A DNA stretch of 64,000 nt from Bifidobacterium cebidarum (GTDB taxonomy: Bacteria; Actinomycetota; Actinomycetes; Actinomycetales; Bifidobacteriaceae): NCBI RefSeq assembly GCF_009193305.1, contig NZ_WBVS01000008.1, positions 34,108-98,107 of the forward strand. The letters run 5' to 3'. Shown here one piece after another: positions 11,709 to 26,045 of this stretch. Below the pieces are notes generated by a model, which had not been told where the DNA came from, did not search any database, and saw nothing but the letters and a program-made list of their open reading frames with translations. Position 1 is the stretch's first letter, and each line of letters begins with the position of its first letter. A program made the position numbers and the translations under genes.

Positions 11709-12935
11709 ATGGCTACTCCATCCGTAGTACCGTCACGGCTACGCCATCGGCATGACCATGGGCTCAGTCGTTTCGTCGAACGCGCCAAGCATGCCTTCGG
11801 CGAATACATCTCCCCTTGGGGATGGGTGGTCACGGTAGCATCAATGGCCTGTTTTGTGTTGTTCCCGCTTCTGGGCTGGCATGGACTACTGGTCTTCGGC
11901 ATCATGGCTGCAGTCATGATAATCGCAGCCATCGTATTGTCCGTGGGCAACACTCGCTTTGAAGCGCGTATCAGCGCTTCAAAGCATCGCGTAACCGTTG
12001 GCGACTGCGTCAACATCGACGTCGATATCAGCAACACCGGCAAATCCGCAACAACCAGCGCCCACGGCGACCTTCCCATCGGAGTGCACCATGAGCGATT
12101 CAACATTCCGATGTTGGCCCCCGGGCAGGCCAAGCAAACCAAACTGACGTTCCGCACGGTCTCGAGAGCGGTGCTTTCCATTGGCCCGCTACGCATTCGC
12201 AAAGGCGACCCATTCGGCCTGATTCGCCATGAAAAACAGCTGGCCGAACGACTCACCGTGTTCATTCACCCTAAAACCGTTCGGCTCAGCACGCTGAACG
12301 CCGGCATTCCAAGAGATCTGGAAGGGCATCCATCAGGTCAAATCGTTGATGACGACCTCGATTTCTATGGACTCCGTGAATACATGCCAGGCGACGATGT
12401 ACGCAATGTGCATTGGTTAAGCTCTGCAAAAACCGGTGCACTGATGATTCGCCAATACGAGGCCACCAAGCGTACCGATACATCGTTGACCATCGACATC
12501 AATCCTGATGATTATGGCTCGGCCGAAGAATTCGAAATGGCCGTATCCGTCCATGCCTCAATCGGCGTCGCATGCCTAATCCAGCACAGACCGGTATGCA
12601 TGCATGCGGGGCAATCGCATGACCGTCCTCGCAATGCCATGGAATTGCTCGATGAAGCCAGCGGCATTGGCCCTAGTCGAACGGACCTTCCAAATCTTGC
12701 CGACAGCACACTGAGGCATACGCCTGATGCTTCATTCTATTACTTCACCGTGGGCGCGTTGAAAACCATCGACCCTATCAAACGCATGGTCAAGGCGCTT
12801 CCTCGTTCAGCACGATGCGTTGTTGTACAGGTTCGTTCCGGGGCCAATCGTGCCATCAGACAGTTCAGCAACTTTACGCTGGCCACCATTGGAGAACTTG
12901 ACGATCTGCCCATTATCATGGGGGTGCTCGCATGA
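11709..12935 (+). CDS. DUF58 membrane protein
   Basis: A 408-aa protein with two adjacent hydrophobic segments near the N-terminus (about 40-85) and the DUF58 signature LREYMPGDDVRNVHW near residues 225-240, followed by SSAKTGALMIRQYE. DUF58 proteins have a von Willebrand A-like fold and work with MoxR ATPases. The start at 11709 lies 13 nt after the moxR stop, with GAAAGG just upstream; an open frame reaching back into moxR is not a likely start. The last four bases overlap the next start (ATGA), which indicates translational coupling. If the moxR stop is real, this protein has lost its usual ATPase partner. Confidence 0.88.
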   Translation: MATPSVVPSRLRHRHDHGLSRFVERAKHAFGEYISPWGWVVTVASMACFVLFPLLGWHGLLVFGIMAAVMIIAAIVLSVGNTRFEARISASKHRVTVGDCVNIDVDISNTGKSATTSAHGDLPIGVHHERFNIPMLAPGQAKQTKLTFRTVSRAVLSIGPLRIRKGDPFGLIRHEKQLAERLTVFIHPKTVRLSTLNAGIPRDLEGHPSGQIVDDDLDFYGLREYMPGDDVRNVHWLSSAKTGALMIRQYEATKRTDTSLTIDINPDDYGSAEEFEMAVSVHASIGVACLIQHRPVCMHAGQSHDRPRNAMELLDEASGIGPSRTDLPNLADSTLRHTPDASFYYFTVGALKTIDPIKRMVKALPRSARCVVVQVRSGANRAIRQFSNFTLATIGELDDLPIIMGVLA

Positions 12936-15406
12936 CCAAGACCTTTCCGGCGGCTGCCGTCAGTCCACGGCACATTGCGCAACAGCGCACCGGCTCATGG
13001 GCCGATTCCACGCATTCGGTAATCTGGATGACGCAAGGAGGCATGCCGCATCAGTTCAAAGACACTCAGCAATCTTGGATCAGACACATAAGCAGCATGA
13101 TGGTCATCCTACTGCTTATGTGGATCGCCCAATCCAACCTTATTGATGTGTATGGCACACCGATCCCATGGATGGCGGCAGCAATCCCTTCTACCGTTTT
13201 GGGAACGCTGATCGCCCTTGCCGGGCTTCAGCCAGCGCTCACCTTGTGGTGGCAGCTTGTTTTCCTCGCCGCGTCGCAATTCATCATCGGACCGGTACTA
13301 ACGCTGAACTCCACCACCATCGCACACAGCATTCCCACCATCGAAACCTTGAATCAGGGGTGGGAGGCGACGTTCGGATCCTTTAAATACCTCATTTCCA
13401 TCGACCCTCCCACCGGTGCCGCAGACGGCAGCCTCATGGCAGTATGGACCATAGGCCTATGGCTTTCGTTCCTTGCCGGACTGTTCGCCGTGAGTGCGCA
13501 CGCCTGGATCCCATTGCTCAGCACGTTGCCGCTCGCCACCGCGATGGCCGTATGCGCATTGCTGGGTACGAATATCGGATGGCACCGAGTCGTCAGCAGC
13601 ATCGTGTTCACGATATTGCTGATCGTGTGGATGTCATGGCGCTTGAAATGCATGGAATGGGGACGTTGGCTGTCCGCTCTTCTCATCGTGCTGCTTGCCG
13701 CCGCGATGGCTTTCACCGGAACCGTATTCATTCCGCAGCATCGCTTGGTGTTGCGAGATTGGTATGATCCGCCAATCAGTCCGTATGACTATACCAGTCC
13801 CTTAAGCGGTATGCGCTCCTACATCAAAGATCATAAGGACGATGTACTGCTCACCGTCAAGAACCTTCCCGCCGGCACCCCAGTCAGATTGGCGGTTATG
13901 GACCGCTTTGATGGTTCGGTCTGGAATCTTTCCGATTCCACCGAGGCCGCGGATTCCTCGGACTATCGCAGAGTCGGCACGTCAATCGCCACCAATGAAC
14001 ACGGTAAGGATTTCACCGCGGTGTTCATCGTGCATCAGGGGTTGAACGACACTTGGCTGCCTCTGGCCGGAGCGGCGACAAGCGTACGGTTCACCGAACA
14101 TAACGACGCCGACACGTTCTACTACAACAGTGACACCGATTCGGCGATTTTCTCGGCTGGCATGCGCAATGGCATGACATACACCGAATCCGGCGTCATC
14201 CCCGTAACTCCCAGCGACGTAACCATCAGCAAAACGACGGTCGCGCACATCAGCCAGCCTCCAGCACAGGATGTGCCCGATTCCGCAAGCAAACTCGCCA
14301 CTGCAATCGCCGGCGGCCAGACAACCGGCGGTGCCGCCGCACAGGCTTTGGCCAGCACCCTGAAGGATTCAGGCTGGTTCTCCCACGGTTTGCAAGGGGA
14401 TTACCCCTCTCAAGCCGGGCATGGCAATTACCGGATCAACAAGCTGCTGGCCAGCACTGCGATGGTGGGAGACTCCGAACAATACGCTTCGGCCATGGCG
14501 CTGATGGCGCGAGAGCTTGGTCTGCCTTCCCGCGTGGTCATGGGATTCCTGCCCAAAGATGCCGATGGCAGCATTTCCGATGCGCGCACAACCACTATGG
14601 CCGGGCATACCACCGCAATCGAATTCACCGGTAACGACATCGCCGCCTGGGTGGAAATCAAGCTTGAGCATCTCGGCTGGGTAGCCTTCTACCCCACCCC
14701 CAAAGAAACCAAGCTTCCGGACGATAACCAGAATCTCACGCCGCCGAATCCGCAAACATTGGTCCGGCAGCCACCGGTGCCGCTCACCGACCCGTTGCGT
14801 GACCAGGCGCAGGCGAAAAGCCAAAGCTCACTCTCCGGTACTGATGCCAACGACCAAGTGCCCAATCTGCTCTGGCTTCGATTCTGGCGTACGGCCAAAG
14901 CCGTGGCCCTCTATGGCAGTCCGCTCTGGGCAATCATGATTGCCTGCGGCATCATACTGGCAGGCAAGGCAATATTACTGGCGCGCGCCCGCCGGTATGG
15001 AGCACCGCAAATCAGAGTGGCTTCAGGCTGGAACGCGCTCTGTGCACTGGCTGTGCAAAGCGGCATAACGATGGCTGGCACTCGCCGCGATCAAGCTGAA
15101 GCAATCGCGAATCAGCTCACTACTTCAGCCGACGCATTGCGCGATCTCAGCAGGGAAGCCGATTATGCAACATTCTCCGGTCAGCCAATTGACTCGCAGC
15201 AGGCGAGTCAATATTGGTCCCGCATCGACGAGACCCGTCACACGCTCCTGCACGCACTCCCCCGCTTGAGACGGGTGAAAACGCGCCTTTCCTTGCGCGG
15301 CATGCGTATACTTGCACACAAACGCACCAAGTCGCATGCAGCAATGCCGCGCAACACGTCATTCAACGCAGCCCTAGACCGCCGCAATAAGGGGAAGACA
15401 TCATGA
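12932..15406 (+). CDS. Polytopic transglutaminase-fold protein with altered catalytic triad
   Basis: An 824-aa protein with about five or six membrane segments in the first 270 residues, a large outside domain, and one more membrane segment near 660-685 before a basic cytoplasmic tail. The outside domain has the transglutaminase-like core seen in TgpA-type proteins beside MoxR/DUF58 genes. The triad positions are altered: Ser515 (GDSEQYA) replaces Cys, Ala571 (DIAAWVE) replaces His, and Tyr587 (AFYPTP) replaces Asp. It is therefore unlikely to be an active transglutaminase; a binding role in the wall is inferred. The start overlaps the DUF58 stop and the stop overlaps the phosphatase start, both as ATGA. 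Confidence 0.85.
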   Translation: MTKTFPAAAVSPRHIAQQRTGSWADSTHSVIWMTQGGMPHQFKDTQQSWIRHISSMMVILLLMWIAQSNLIDVYGTPIPWMAAAIPSTVLGTLIALAGLQPALTLWWQLVFLAASQFIIGPVLTLNSTTIAHSIPTIETLNQGWEATFGSFKYLISIDPPTGAADGSLMAVWTIGLWLSFLAGLFAVSAHAWIPLLSTLPLATAMAVCALLGTNIGWHRVVSSIVFTILLIVWMSWRLKCMEWGRWLSALLIVLLAAAMAFTGTVFIPQHRLVLRDWYDPPISPYDYTSPLSGMRSYIKDHKDDVLLTVKNLPAGTPVRLAVMDRFDGSVWNLSDSTEAADSSDYRRVGTSIATNEHGKDFTAVFIVHQGLNDTWLPLAGAATSVRFTEHNDADTFYYNSDTDSAIFSAGMRNGMTYTESGVIPVTPSDVTISKTTVAHISQPPAQDVPDSASKLATAIAGGQTTGGAAAQALASTLKDSGWFSHGLQGDYPSQAGHGNYRINKLLASTAMVGDSEQYASAMALMARELGLPSRVVMGFLPKDADGSISDARTTTMAGHTTAIEFTGNDIAAWVEIKLEHLGWVAFYPTPKETKLPDDNQNLTPPNPQTLVRQPPVPLTDPLRDQAQAKSQSSLSGTDANDQVPNLLWLRFWRTAKAVALYGSPLWAIMIACGIILAGKAILLARARRYGAPQIRVASGWNALCALAVQSGITMAGTRRDQAEAIANQLTTSADALRDLSREADYATFSGQPIDSQQASQYWSRIDETRHTLLHALPRLRRVKTRLSLRGMRILAHKRTKSHAAMPRNTSFNAALDRRNKGKTS

Positions 15407-16341
15407 TCACCGGTTCCATTCGCGTAGCGATGACCAGTGACCCCGGTCTCAAGCGCAAGAACAACCAGGACTCCTGTTTGGCACGTCACGGCGTCTTCGT
15501 GGTATGCGATGGCATGGGCGGAGGTCTCGGAGGCGAGCAGGCAAGTCAACTCGCCGTTCAACGGTTCGCCTCCCTGTCTGATATGCCGGTTCGCAACCGC
15601 CATGACATTCAATATGCGTTGCAGGACGCGCATCAGCGGATTCTGAATCTAGGTCAGCAGCTGGGCGGTGTGGCGGGAACCACGATCAGTGGTCTGGTGC
15701 TGCCCAGTATGCCTACCGGCATTGCGAATGCCGACCGACACACCTACGTGGTGAATATCGGCGATTCCCGCACCTATCATCTCAGCCCGCAACATCGCGT
15801 ACGGCATCACAGCCAGCAACGCCACAATCCCGGCAACACTTCCGAGGCGGATATTGACCCCGCTGCCCCATCATGGGACGCGACCTCGCTCATCCGCATC
15901 ACCCGGGACCATTCGCGACGGCAGGAGGCCATTGATGCGGGGCTCCTCACCCCTCATGCTGCCGAAGCCCTGATACCACGCAATATCATCACGCAATGTC
16001 TGGGGGATCCGGCCGGCATCAGTGCCGATGTCTATATCGCCGATCTTGCCGGCCGATACATCATCTGTTCCGATGGCCTGTATGGAGAGGTCCCCGACCG
16101 GGCAATCGCCGGCATCGCCGCCGCGTATGCAGATCCGCAAGACGCGGTACGCGCATTGGTACAGACGGCACTGGACGCCGGCGGCAGAGACAACATCACC
16201 ATAATCGTGGTGGATATGCCTGCAAACGAACCGGCACAGCATGATTTCAACGTGTTCCGGCTCGGTGATGGTGAAGATTTGGGAACCTTCGACGACACCA
16301 CATTGCAGACATTACGCACTATTCGTTCCATGCAGGCATAG
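15403..16341 (+). CDS. PP2C-type protein phosphatase (PrpC-like)
   Basis: A metal-dependent Ser/Thr phosphatase of 312 aa, without membrane segments. PP2C motifs are in order: KRKNNQDS near residues 20-27, VCDGMGGG near 36, GDSRTYHL near 122, SDGLYGEV near 222 and GGRDNITIIVV near 263. The metal-binding aspartates of these motifs are all present. It is the natural antagonist of the kinase encoded at the head of the cluster. It is coupled to the preceding gene by an ATGA overlap. Confidence 0.92.
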   Translation: MITGSIRVAMTSDPGLKRKNNQDSCLARHGVFVVCDGMGGGLGGEQASQLAVQRFASLSDMPVRNRHDIQYALQDAHQRILNLGQQLGGVAGTTISGLVLPSMPTGIANADRHTYVVNIGDSRTYHLSPQHRVRHHSQQRHNPGNTSEADIDPAAPSWDATSLIRITRDHSRRQEAIDAGLLTPHAAEALIPRNIITQCLGDPAGISADVYIADLAGRYIICSDGLYGEVPDRAIAGIAAAYADPQDAVRALVQTALDAGGRDNITIIVVDMPANEPAQHDFNVFRLGDGEDLGTFDDTTLQTLRTIRSMQA

Positions 16342-16380
16342 ACGCGCTATAGATCACAGACCACACAAGGAGACAAGCTC

Positions 16381-16980
16381 ATGGTTGATTACGATACTGC
16401 CGTAGCCGCAGTGCAGGACCCGAATGCAGATCCTATTCTGCTCGCGAAAATCGCCTACGAGAATCCGGAATTCGGCGCCAACGTTGCCGTGCATCCTCGC
16501 TGCTACCCTGGATTGAAACGTTGGCTGGCTGAATTCGGCGACGCGCGCGCCCGTGAGACGTTGGCGCAAATCGGTTTCACCGCCGATGCGATTGGCGGCC
16601 CAATCCAGCCGCAAACCGTACGGCCTGACACCCAGCCGGTTTACACCGTTGAACAGCAGGAGCAAGCCGCCCAACAGCGCCATACGCCGACCCAACAAAC
16701 CGCCGATGCGCCCGCCAACGCACAGGCTGATTCTCGGACCACATCGCAGACACCGATATTCCAGGAGCCCACGCCAACCAACCCGTACGGATTCACCGTT
16801 GAGCAAGCACTGACCACAACCGATCAAATGCAGATCGCTCAAATCGCCCAATATGCTCCGGAGCTGCGTGTCTGCATTGCCCGGAACCCCAACACCTACC
16901 CGGCTCTGGTGGATTGGCTGCGTCAGCTCGGCGATCCGGCCATCGACGCCGCATTGGCCACTCGTCAATCACGCCAATAA
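16381..16980 (+). CDS. Variant leucine-rich repeat (LRV-like) protein
   Basis: A 199-aa protein built of two similar halves: residues 1-70 (DPNADPILLAKIAYENP, then HPRCYPGLKRWLAEFGD) and about 137-199 (QMQIAQIAQYAPELR, then NPNTYPALVDWLRQLGD), joined by a Gln/Pro/Thr-rich linker. This pattern is that of the actinobacterial variant leucine-rich repeat domain, which often occurs in proteins with kinase or FHA neighbours. AAGGAGA lies 7 nt before the start. Probably an adaptor in the signalling cluster; no enzymatic motif is seen. Confidence 0.75.
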   Translation: MVDYDTAVAAVQDPNADPILLAKIAYENPEFGANVAVHPRCYPGLKRWLAEFGDARARETLAQIGFTADAIGGPIQPQTVRPDTQPVYTVEQQEQAAQQRHTPTQQTADAPANAQADSRTTSQTPIFQEPTPTNPYGFTVEQALTTTDQMQIAQIAQYAPELRVCIARNPNTYPALVDWLRQLGDPAIDAALATRQSRQ

Positions 16981-17004
16981 CGGCAAGCAACGATAGGAGC
17001 AGTA

Positions 17005-17619
17005 ATGTCTGTTGTGCCATATCCTCCAGCTCCGGATCCCGGCTGGTATGCCGATGATTCTCAGGCGGATAACGCCAAACAATCAGAGGTCTTCGCACAG
17101 GAAACGGCATCCCTGGAACATGCCAGTTCCGGATTCCCGGAGTTTCTCTCCTTCCCGGGATATGACTCCAGTCTTTCCTCGGAATCGTCCTCAGCATCAG
17201 ACGATGATCAGGACTGGCAGGATGCCACTGTTCAAGACTGGGACAGCACCGTACTGTCATCATCGTTCATCGCCAAAGCACCCCGCACCATCTATCGGCT
17301 GCATAATGATGTGACCGGTCAGGATATCGTCATCGACGCCAGCACGCTCCTTGGCCGCAAACCTTCGATGGATGTGCCCGAAGGGGCCAAGGCCGCACGC
17401 ATCGACGATCCCACGCGCACCACGTCGCGCAATCATGCAGCCATCAGCATCGATGCCAATGGAATACTGTGGATTGAGGATTATGGCTCGCTCAACGGCA
17501 CCTATATGCTTCATGATGGTCAGGAAACCCAAGTACATAAAGGCACGCCGGTAAAGGTTACTGTCCCTGCAACGATACGATTGGGAGATTTGTTCTTCGA
17601 GCTGACGCGCATGCAGTAA
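17005..17619 (+). CDS. FHA-domain protein
   Basis: A 204-aa protein. Residues 1-90 are acidic and Ser/Asp-rich, probably disordered and a possible phosphorylation segment. Residues about 105-200 form an FHA domain with LLGRKPS, the core TSRNHAAI and the loop DYGSLNGTY; the phosphothreonine-binding Arg, Ser and Asn are present. FHA domains read phosphothreonine, so this fits as the reader for the cluster kinase. GGAGCAGTA precedes the ATG. It is the last gene before a strong bidirectional terminator. Confidence 0.9.
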   Translation: MSVVPYPPAPDPGWYADDSQADNAKQSEVFAQETASLEHASSGFPEFLSFPGYDSSLSSESSSASDDDQDWQDATVQDWDSTVLSSSFIAKAPRTIYRLHNDVTGQDIVIDASTLLGRKPSMDVPEGAKAARIDDPTRTTSRNHAAISIDANGILWIEDYGSLNGTYMLHDGQETQVHKGTPVKVTVPATIRLGDLFFELTRMQ

Positions 17620-17664
17620 ATCAATGCAGTAGCCGGCAGGAAATAACCGGCAGCAGTAAACGAA

Positions 17665-17699
17665 AAGAGGCTTGGAACGATATACGTTCCAAGCCTCTT
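17665..17699. terminator. Bidirectional terminator between the signalling cluster and rpoC
   Basis: Perfect 15-bp inverted repeat (arm AAGAGGCTTGGAACG) with a 5-nt loop. A-rich and T-rich flanks on each side allow it to end transcription from both convergent operons. Confidence 0.88.
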
Positions 17700-17721
17700 A
17701 CGCTATTGGGCTACCGCCAGC

Positions 17722-21765
<4,044 letters not shown>

Positions 21766-21852
21766 TTATTAATCCGTTTCTATTGAAAAAATTTCGTTCA
21801 CGCTGTGTGGAGTCATAAGCCTTCGTATGCCTTTGCATAGTGCCTGATCGGG

Positions 21853-21892
21853 GCCGGTCTCAACAGCTCATTTCTTGAGACTTGAGACCGGC
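21853..21892 (-). promoter_or_regulatory. rpoB-rpoC intercistronic hairpin
   Basis: Inverted repeat with 11-bp arms (GCCGGTCTCAA at 21853-21863 and its complement at 21882-21892) and an 18-nt loop that itself holds a short CTCA/TGAG pairing. No T-run follows on the minus strand, so it looks more like an RNA processing or pausing element than a terminator. Confidence 0.6.
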
Positions 21893-21923
21893 TCGCAATC
21901 AAATGGGCTTACGACCCGTGGGA

Positions 21924-24900
21924 TCACTGGTATTCGGGCTCTTCTGCCTTCTGGTCTTCCTTGGCGGCCGCATCAGGGCGGGCACCGATGTTGAAGCCCA
22001 GATCGTCGGCGGAGCTCACCGGATCGTCTTCCTCGTCCTTCATGTCGATGGCCACGCCTTCGGCGTTCAGCACTTCGACGTTCAGGGACAGGGACTGCAT
22101 TTCCTTGAGAAGCACCTTGAAGGACTCCGGGATGCCTGCCGGCGGCAGGTTCTCGCCCTTCACGATGGCGCCGTAGACGCGCACGCGGCCGTCGACGTCA
22201 TCGGACTTGGTGGTCATCATCTCGTGCAGCGTGTAGGCGGCACCGTAGGCCTCGAGGGCCCACACCTCCATCTCGCCGAAGCGCTGGCCACCGAACTGGG
22301 CCTTACCGCCGAGCGGCTGCTGGGTGATCATGGAGTACGGACCGGTGGAGCGGGCGTGGATCTTGTCGTCGACCAGGTGGTGCAGCTTCAGCATGTACAT
22401 GTAGCCAACGGAGATCGGCTTGGTGTACGGTTCGCCGGTACGGCCGTCGAACAGGGTTGCCTTGCCGTCGGGGCCCACGAGACGATCGCCATCGCGGTTC
22501 GGCAGCGTGGTGGACAGCAGGCCCTTCAAGACCTCCGGCTTGACGCCGTCGAACACCGGGGTTGCCACCGGGGTGCCCGGCTCGGCCTTCTCAGCGCCGG
22601 ACGGAACCAGCCTCTTCCACTCGGCTTCCAGGTTCGGATCGAGGGAGATGTCCCAACCGGAGTGGGCGATCCAGCCGAGGTGCAGTTCGAGCACCTGACC
22701 AAGGTTCATTCGGGAAGGCACGCCCAGCGGGTTGAGCATGATGTCAACCGGGGTACCGTCGGCGAGGAACGGCATATCCTCTTCCGGCAGGATGCGGGAG
22801 ATGCAGCCCTTGTTGCCGTGGCGGCCGGAGAGCTTATCGCCCACGGTGATCTTACGGTGCTGGGCGATGTAGACACGAATCATCTGGTTCACGCCGTTGG
22901 GCAGCTCGTCACCATCCTCCTCGGCATCCTCACGGGTGATTTCCTTGACGCCGATGACGGTACCGGTCTCGCCATGGGGCACACGCAGGGAGGTGTCGCG
23001 CACCTCACGGGACTTCTCGCCGAAGATGGCGCGCAGCAGTCGCTCTTCCGGAGTCAGCTCGGTCTCGCCCTTCGGGGTGACCTTGCCGACCAGGATGTCG
23101 CCAGCTTCGACTTCGGCACCGATGCGGATGATGCCGCGCTCATCGAGGTTGGCCACAGCGTCCTCGCCGACGTTCGGCAGGTCGCGGGTGATTTCCTCGG
23201 CGCCAAGCTTGGTTTCGCGGGCGTCGATCTCGTACTCCTCGATGTGGATGGAGGAGAGGGTGTCGTCCTGCACGAGGCGCTGGGAGATGATCACAGCATC
23301 CTCGTAGTTGTAGCCGTTCCAAGGCATGAAGGCGATGAGCAGGTTCTTGCCCAGGGCCAGGTCGCCGTTCTGGATGGCGGGGCCGTCAGCCATGACCGAG
23401 CCGGCCTCCACACGCTCGCCGTCGTGCACGATCGGGCGCTGGTTGTAGCAGGTGGTCTGGTTGGAGCGCTGGAACTTGGCCAGCTTGTAGGAGCTGGTGG
23501 TGCCATCGTCGTTCATCACGCGGATCAGGTCGGCGGAGACATAGGTCACCACGCCGTCCTTCTCAGCCTTGATCACGTCGCCGGAGTCGTTGGCGGCACG
23601 CCATTCGGAACCGGTGCCCACCAGCGGGCGCTCGGATTCGATCAGCGGCACGGCCTGACGCTGCATGTTGGTACCCATCAATGCACGGTGGCCCTCATCG
23701 TGCTCCAGGAACGGAATCAGGGAGGCACCGAGGGAGACCATCTGGCGAGGTGAGACATCCATGTAATCCACGGAGCTCACCGGCACATCGACTGCCTCTT
23801 CTTCGCCGACTCGGGCGAGTGCGGACTTCTGCACGAAGTTGCCGTTCTCGTCGAGTTCCTGGTTGGCCTGGGCGATGACGTGGTCGAGATCGCGGTCTGC
23901 GGTCATGTATTCGACTTCGTCGGTGACGTGGCCGTTGACGACCTTACGGTACGGGGTCTCGATGAAACCGAACGGGTTCACACGGCCGAAGGTTGCCAGG
24001 GAGCCGATCAGACCGATGTTCGGGCCTTCAGGAGACTCGATCGGGCACATACGGCCGAAGTGGGACGGGTGCACGTCTCGCACTTCCATGGAGGCGCGGT
24101 CACGGGACAGACCACCGGGGCCCAGAGCGGAGAGACGACGCTTGTTCGTCACACCGGAGAGCGGGTTGTTCTGATCCATGAACTGGGAGAGCTGGGAGGT
24201 GCCGAAGAACTCCTTGATGGTGGCGTTCACCGGGCGGATGTTGATTAGGGACTGCGGGGTGATGGCCTCGGCGTCCTGAGTGGTCATACGCTCGCGCACC
24301 ACACGCTCCATACGGCTCAGGCCGGTGCGCAGCTGGTTCTGGATCAGCTCGCCGACCTGGCGGATACGGCGGTTGCCGAAGTGATCGATATCGTCCACGT
24401 CCACGCGCAGGTCGATGTTCTCGCCGTTGCGGGTGCCAGCGAAGGTCTTGGCGCCATCATGCAGGGCCACCAGGTACTTGATGGTGGCGATGATGTCTTC
24501 CTGGTGCAGGGAGCGATCGTTGAAGTCAGCCTCAAGACCGAGCTTGCGGTTAATCTTGTAGCGGCCGACGCGGGCCAGATCGTAGCGCTTGGTGTTGAAG
24601 TAGAAGGAGTCCAGCAGGTTCTTGCCGGCTTCCGGAGTCGGGGTGTCGGCCGGGCGGATCTTGCGGTACAGGTCGACCAGAGCCTCGTCCTGGGTTTCCA
24701 GGGTCTCGCGCTGCAGGGCGTCGAGCACCAGCGGGCAGTCCTTGAAGGCCTGGGCAATCTCGGGCTTGGTCATGCCGATGGCCATCAGGAACACGATGGC
24801 GGACTGCTTACGCTTGCGGTCCACGCGCACCTGCGGCTGGTCCTTCTTATCGATCTCGAACTCGAGCCATGCGCCGCGAGACGGGATGATCTTGGCGCCG

Positions 24901-25487
24901 AAGACTTCCTTGTCGGAGGTGCGGTCCTGCTGACGATCGAAGTAAACGCCCGGGGAACGCACGAGCTGGGAGACGATGACTCGCTCGGTACCGCCGATGA
25001 TGAAGGTACCGTGCGGGGTCTGCAGTGGGAAGTCGCCCATGAACACGGTCTGGGACTTGATTTCGCCGGTGTCGCCGTTCTCGAACTCAGCGTTCACGTA
25101 CAGCGGTGCGGAGTAGGTGTAATCCTTTTCCTTGCACTCCTGGACCGTATGACGCGGCTCCTCGAAGTACGGATCGGAGAAGGTCAGGGACATGGTCTGG
25201 GCGAAGTTCTCGATCGGGGAGATCTCATTGAAGACCTCATCGAGACCGGAAGTGTGGGCCACGGTGTTGGTGCCGTTGGCCTCGTCTTCCTCGACGCGCT
25301 TCTTCCAGCGCTCGTTGCCGATCAGCCAGTCGAAGCTGTCGGTCTGCACGCCCAGCAGATAGGGCACATCGATAGGCTCTTTGATGGAGCCGAAGTTCAC
25401 GCGATCCGACGCCTTGTGCAGGTCAATGTCATGCTGGTCGGCGCGTGCGATGATGGTAGTGGTGTTCGTCGTAGCTGTATTAGCCAA
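21924..25487 (-). CDS. rpoB: DNA-directed RNA polymerase subunit beta
   Basis: 1187 aa. The TTG at 25487 is chosen as start (then [17 protein letters not shown]) because AAGGA lies 7 nt upstream; the open frame extends 40 codons further but that part is poor protein. The rifampicin region reads [26 protein letters not shown], with the Asp, His/Asn and Ser positions in the drug-sensitive form as far as can be judged (QNNPL is the usual actinobacterial wording for the first part; the residue at the His position should be compared with relatives). Typical [11 protein letters not shown] and [24 protein letters not shown] motifs are present. It heads the rpoBC transcription unit. Confidence 0.97.
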   Translation of the reverse strand: MANTATTNTTTIIARADQHDIDLHKASDRVNFGSIKEPIDVPYLLGVQTDSFDWLIGNERWKKRVEEDEANGTNTVAHTSGLDEVFNEISPIENFAQTMSLTFSDPYFEEPRHTVQECKEKDYTYSAPLYVNAEFENGDTGEIKSQTVFMGDFPLQTPHGTFIIGGTERVIVSQLVRSPGVYFDRQQDRTSDKEVFGAKIIPSRGAWLEFEIDKKDQPQVRVDRKRKQSAIVFLMAIGMTKPEIAQAFKDCPLVLDALQRETLETQDEALVDLYRKIRPADTPTPEAGKNLLDSFYFNTKRYDLARVGRYKINRKLGLEADFNDRSLHQEDIIATIKYLVALHDGAKTFAGTRNGENIDLRVDVDDIDHFGNRRIRQVGELIQNQLRTGLSRMERVVRERMTTQDAEAITPQSLINIRPVNATIKEFFGTSQLSQFMDQNNPLSGVTNKRRLSALGPGGLSRDRASMEVRDVHPSHFGRMCPIESPEGPNIGLIGSLATFGRVNPFGFIETPYRKVVNGHVTDEVEYMTADRDLDHVIAQANQELDENGNFVQKSALARVGEEEAVDVPVSSVDYMDVSPRQMVSLGASLIPFLEHDEGHRALMGTNMQRQAVPLIESERPLVGTGSEWRAANDSGDVIKAEKDGVVTYVSADLIRVMNDDGTTSSYKLAKFQRSNQTTCYNQRPIVHDGERVEAGSVMADGPAIQNGDLALGKNLLIAFMPWNGYNYEDAVIISQRLVQDDTLSSIHIEEYEIDARETKLGAEEITRDLPNVGEDAVANLDERGIIRIGAEVEAGDILVGKVTPKGETELTPEERLLRAIFGEKSREVRDTSLRVPHGETGTVIGVKEITREDAEEDGDELPNGVNQMIRVYIAQHRKITVGDKLSGRHGNKGCISRILPEEDMPFLADGTPVDIMLNPLGVPSRMNLGQVLELHLGWIAHSGWDISLDPNLEAEWKRLVPSGAEKAEPGTPVATPVFDGVKPEVLKGLLSTTLPNRDGDRLVGPDGKATLFDGRTGEPYTKPISVGYMYMLKLHHLVDDKIHARSTGPYSMITQQPLGGKAQFGGQRFGEMEVWALEAYGAAYTLHEMMTTKSDDVDGRVRVYGAIVKGENLPPAGIPESFKVLLKEMQSLSLNVEVLNAEGVAIDMKDEEDDPVSSADDLGFNIGARPDAAAKEDQKAEEPEYQ

Positions 25488-26045
25488 TGGACGTTCCTTA
25501 TCGCTCGCTAAAATTGTGGTATTCCCCTGGGAGCGCGCGCATGGCCACCATATGCCTATGCGGACGCTTCGTTGTCGACGGCATGCCCGCAATATGACAC
25601 ACCTCATGCAAATTACAAAGAATAGCGATATGCAGCGACATTCCTATCATACATCAGCACCGCTTCCCTACTCAGCAAACCAGACAGACTGCATTGCCTC
25701 ATATCAGCGGGCCATAGGCAACCGGAACATATTCGTATGGAGCAATTGCATACAAGCGGAAACAAGGTCTTCCCGCTACAATCGCTTGCGCTTAGACGAT
25801 TGAAGTTGTGGGAAGGAGATATATCGATGTCCTCTTCCGCCTGATTATCCTTCACGTTTTCGCATAATATAAAACAATCTGCCTGCGCCAGCGGGGATGA
25901 TTCGCAGTAATATAGAGCCATATCGGTCTCATAGTTTCGATTTAACTAATTTGGCGGAAGCCCCCTACACAAGATCTCTCCCTATACAAGATAAAAAGAA
26001 CCTAAATGGCACACCATCTCATTTAACTTTTGAAATGGAGGGAAT
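25488..26045. promoter_or_regulatory. 558-bp AT-richer gap upstream of rpoB and of the zinc-ribbon gene
   Basis: This divergent gap must hold the rpoB promoter and that of the gene at 26046, but I could not fix either one convincingly. The part from about 25600 to 26040 is clearly AT-richer than its surroundings. At 25813-25844 there is a strong Shine-Dalgarno (AAGGAG) 8 nt before an ATG that opens only a five-codon frame (MSSSA, stop at 25842-25844). It may be a leader peptide or the stump of a lost gene. Confidence 0.5.

Noticed and set aside
21882..23753. 623-codon open frame opposite rpoB
   Set aside because: Same cause; no domain or ribosome site.
25600..26045. Origin or riboswitch in the AT-rich gap
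   Set aside because: No DnaA boxes in cluster and no conserved riboswitch core seen.
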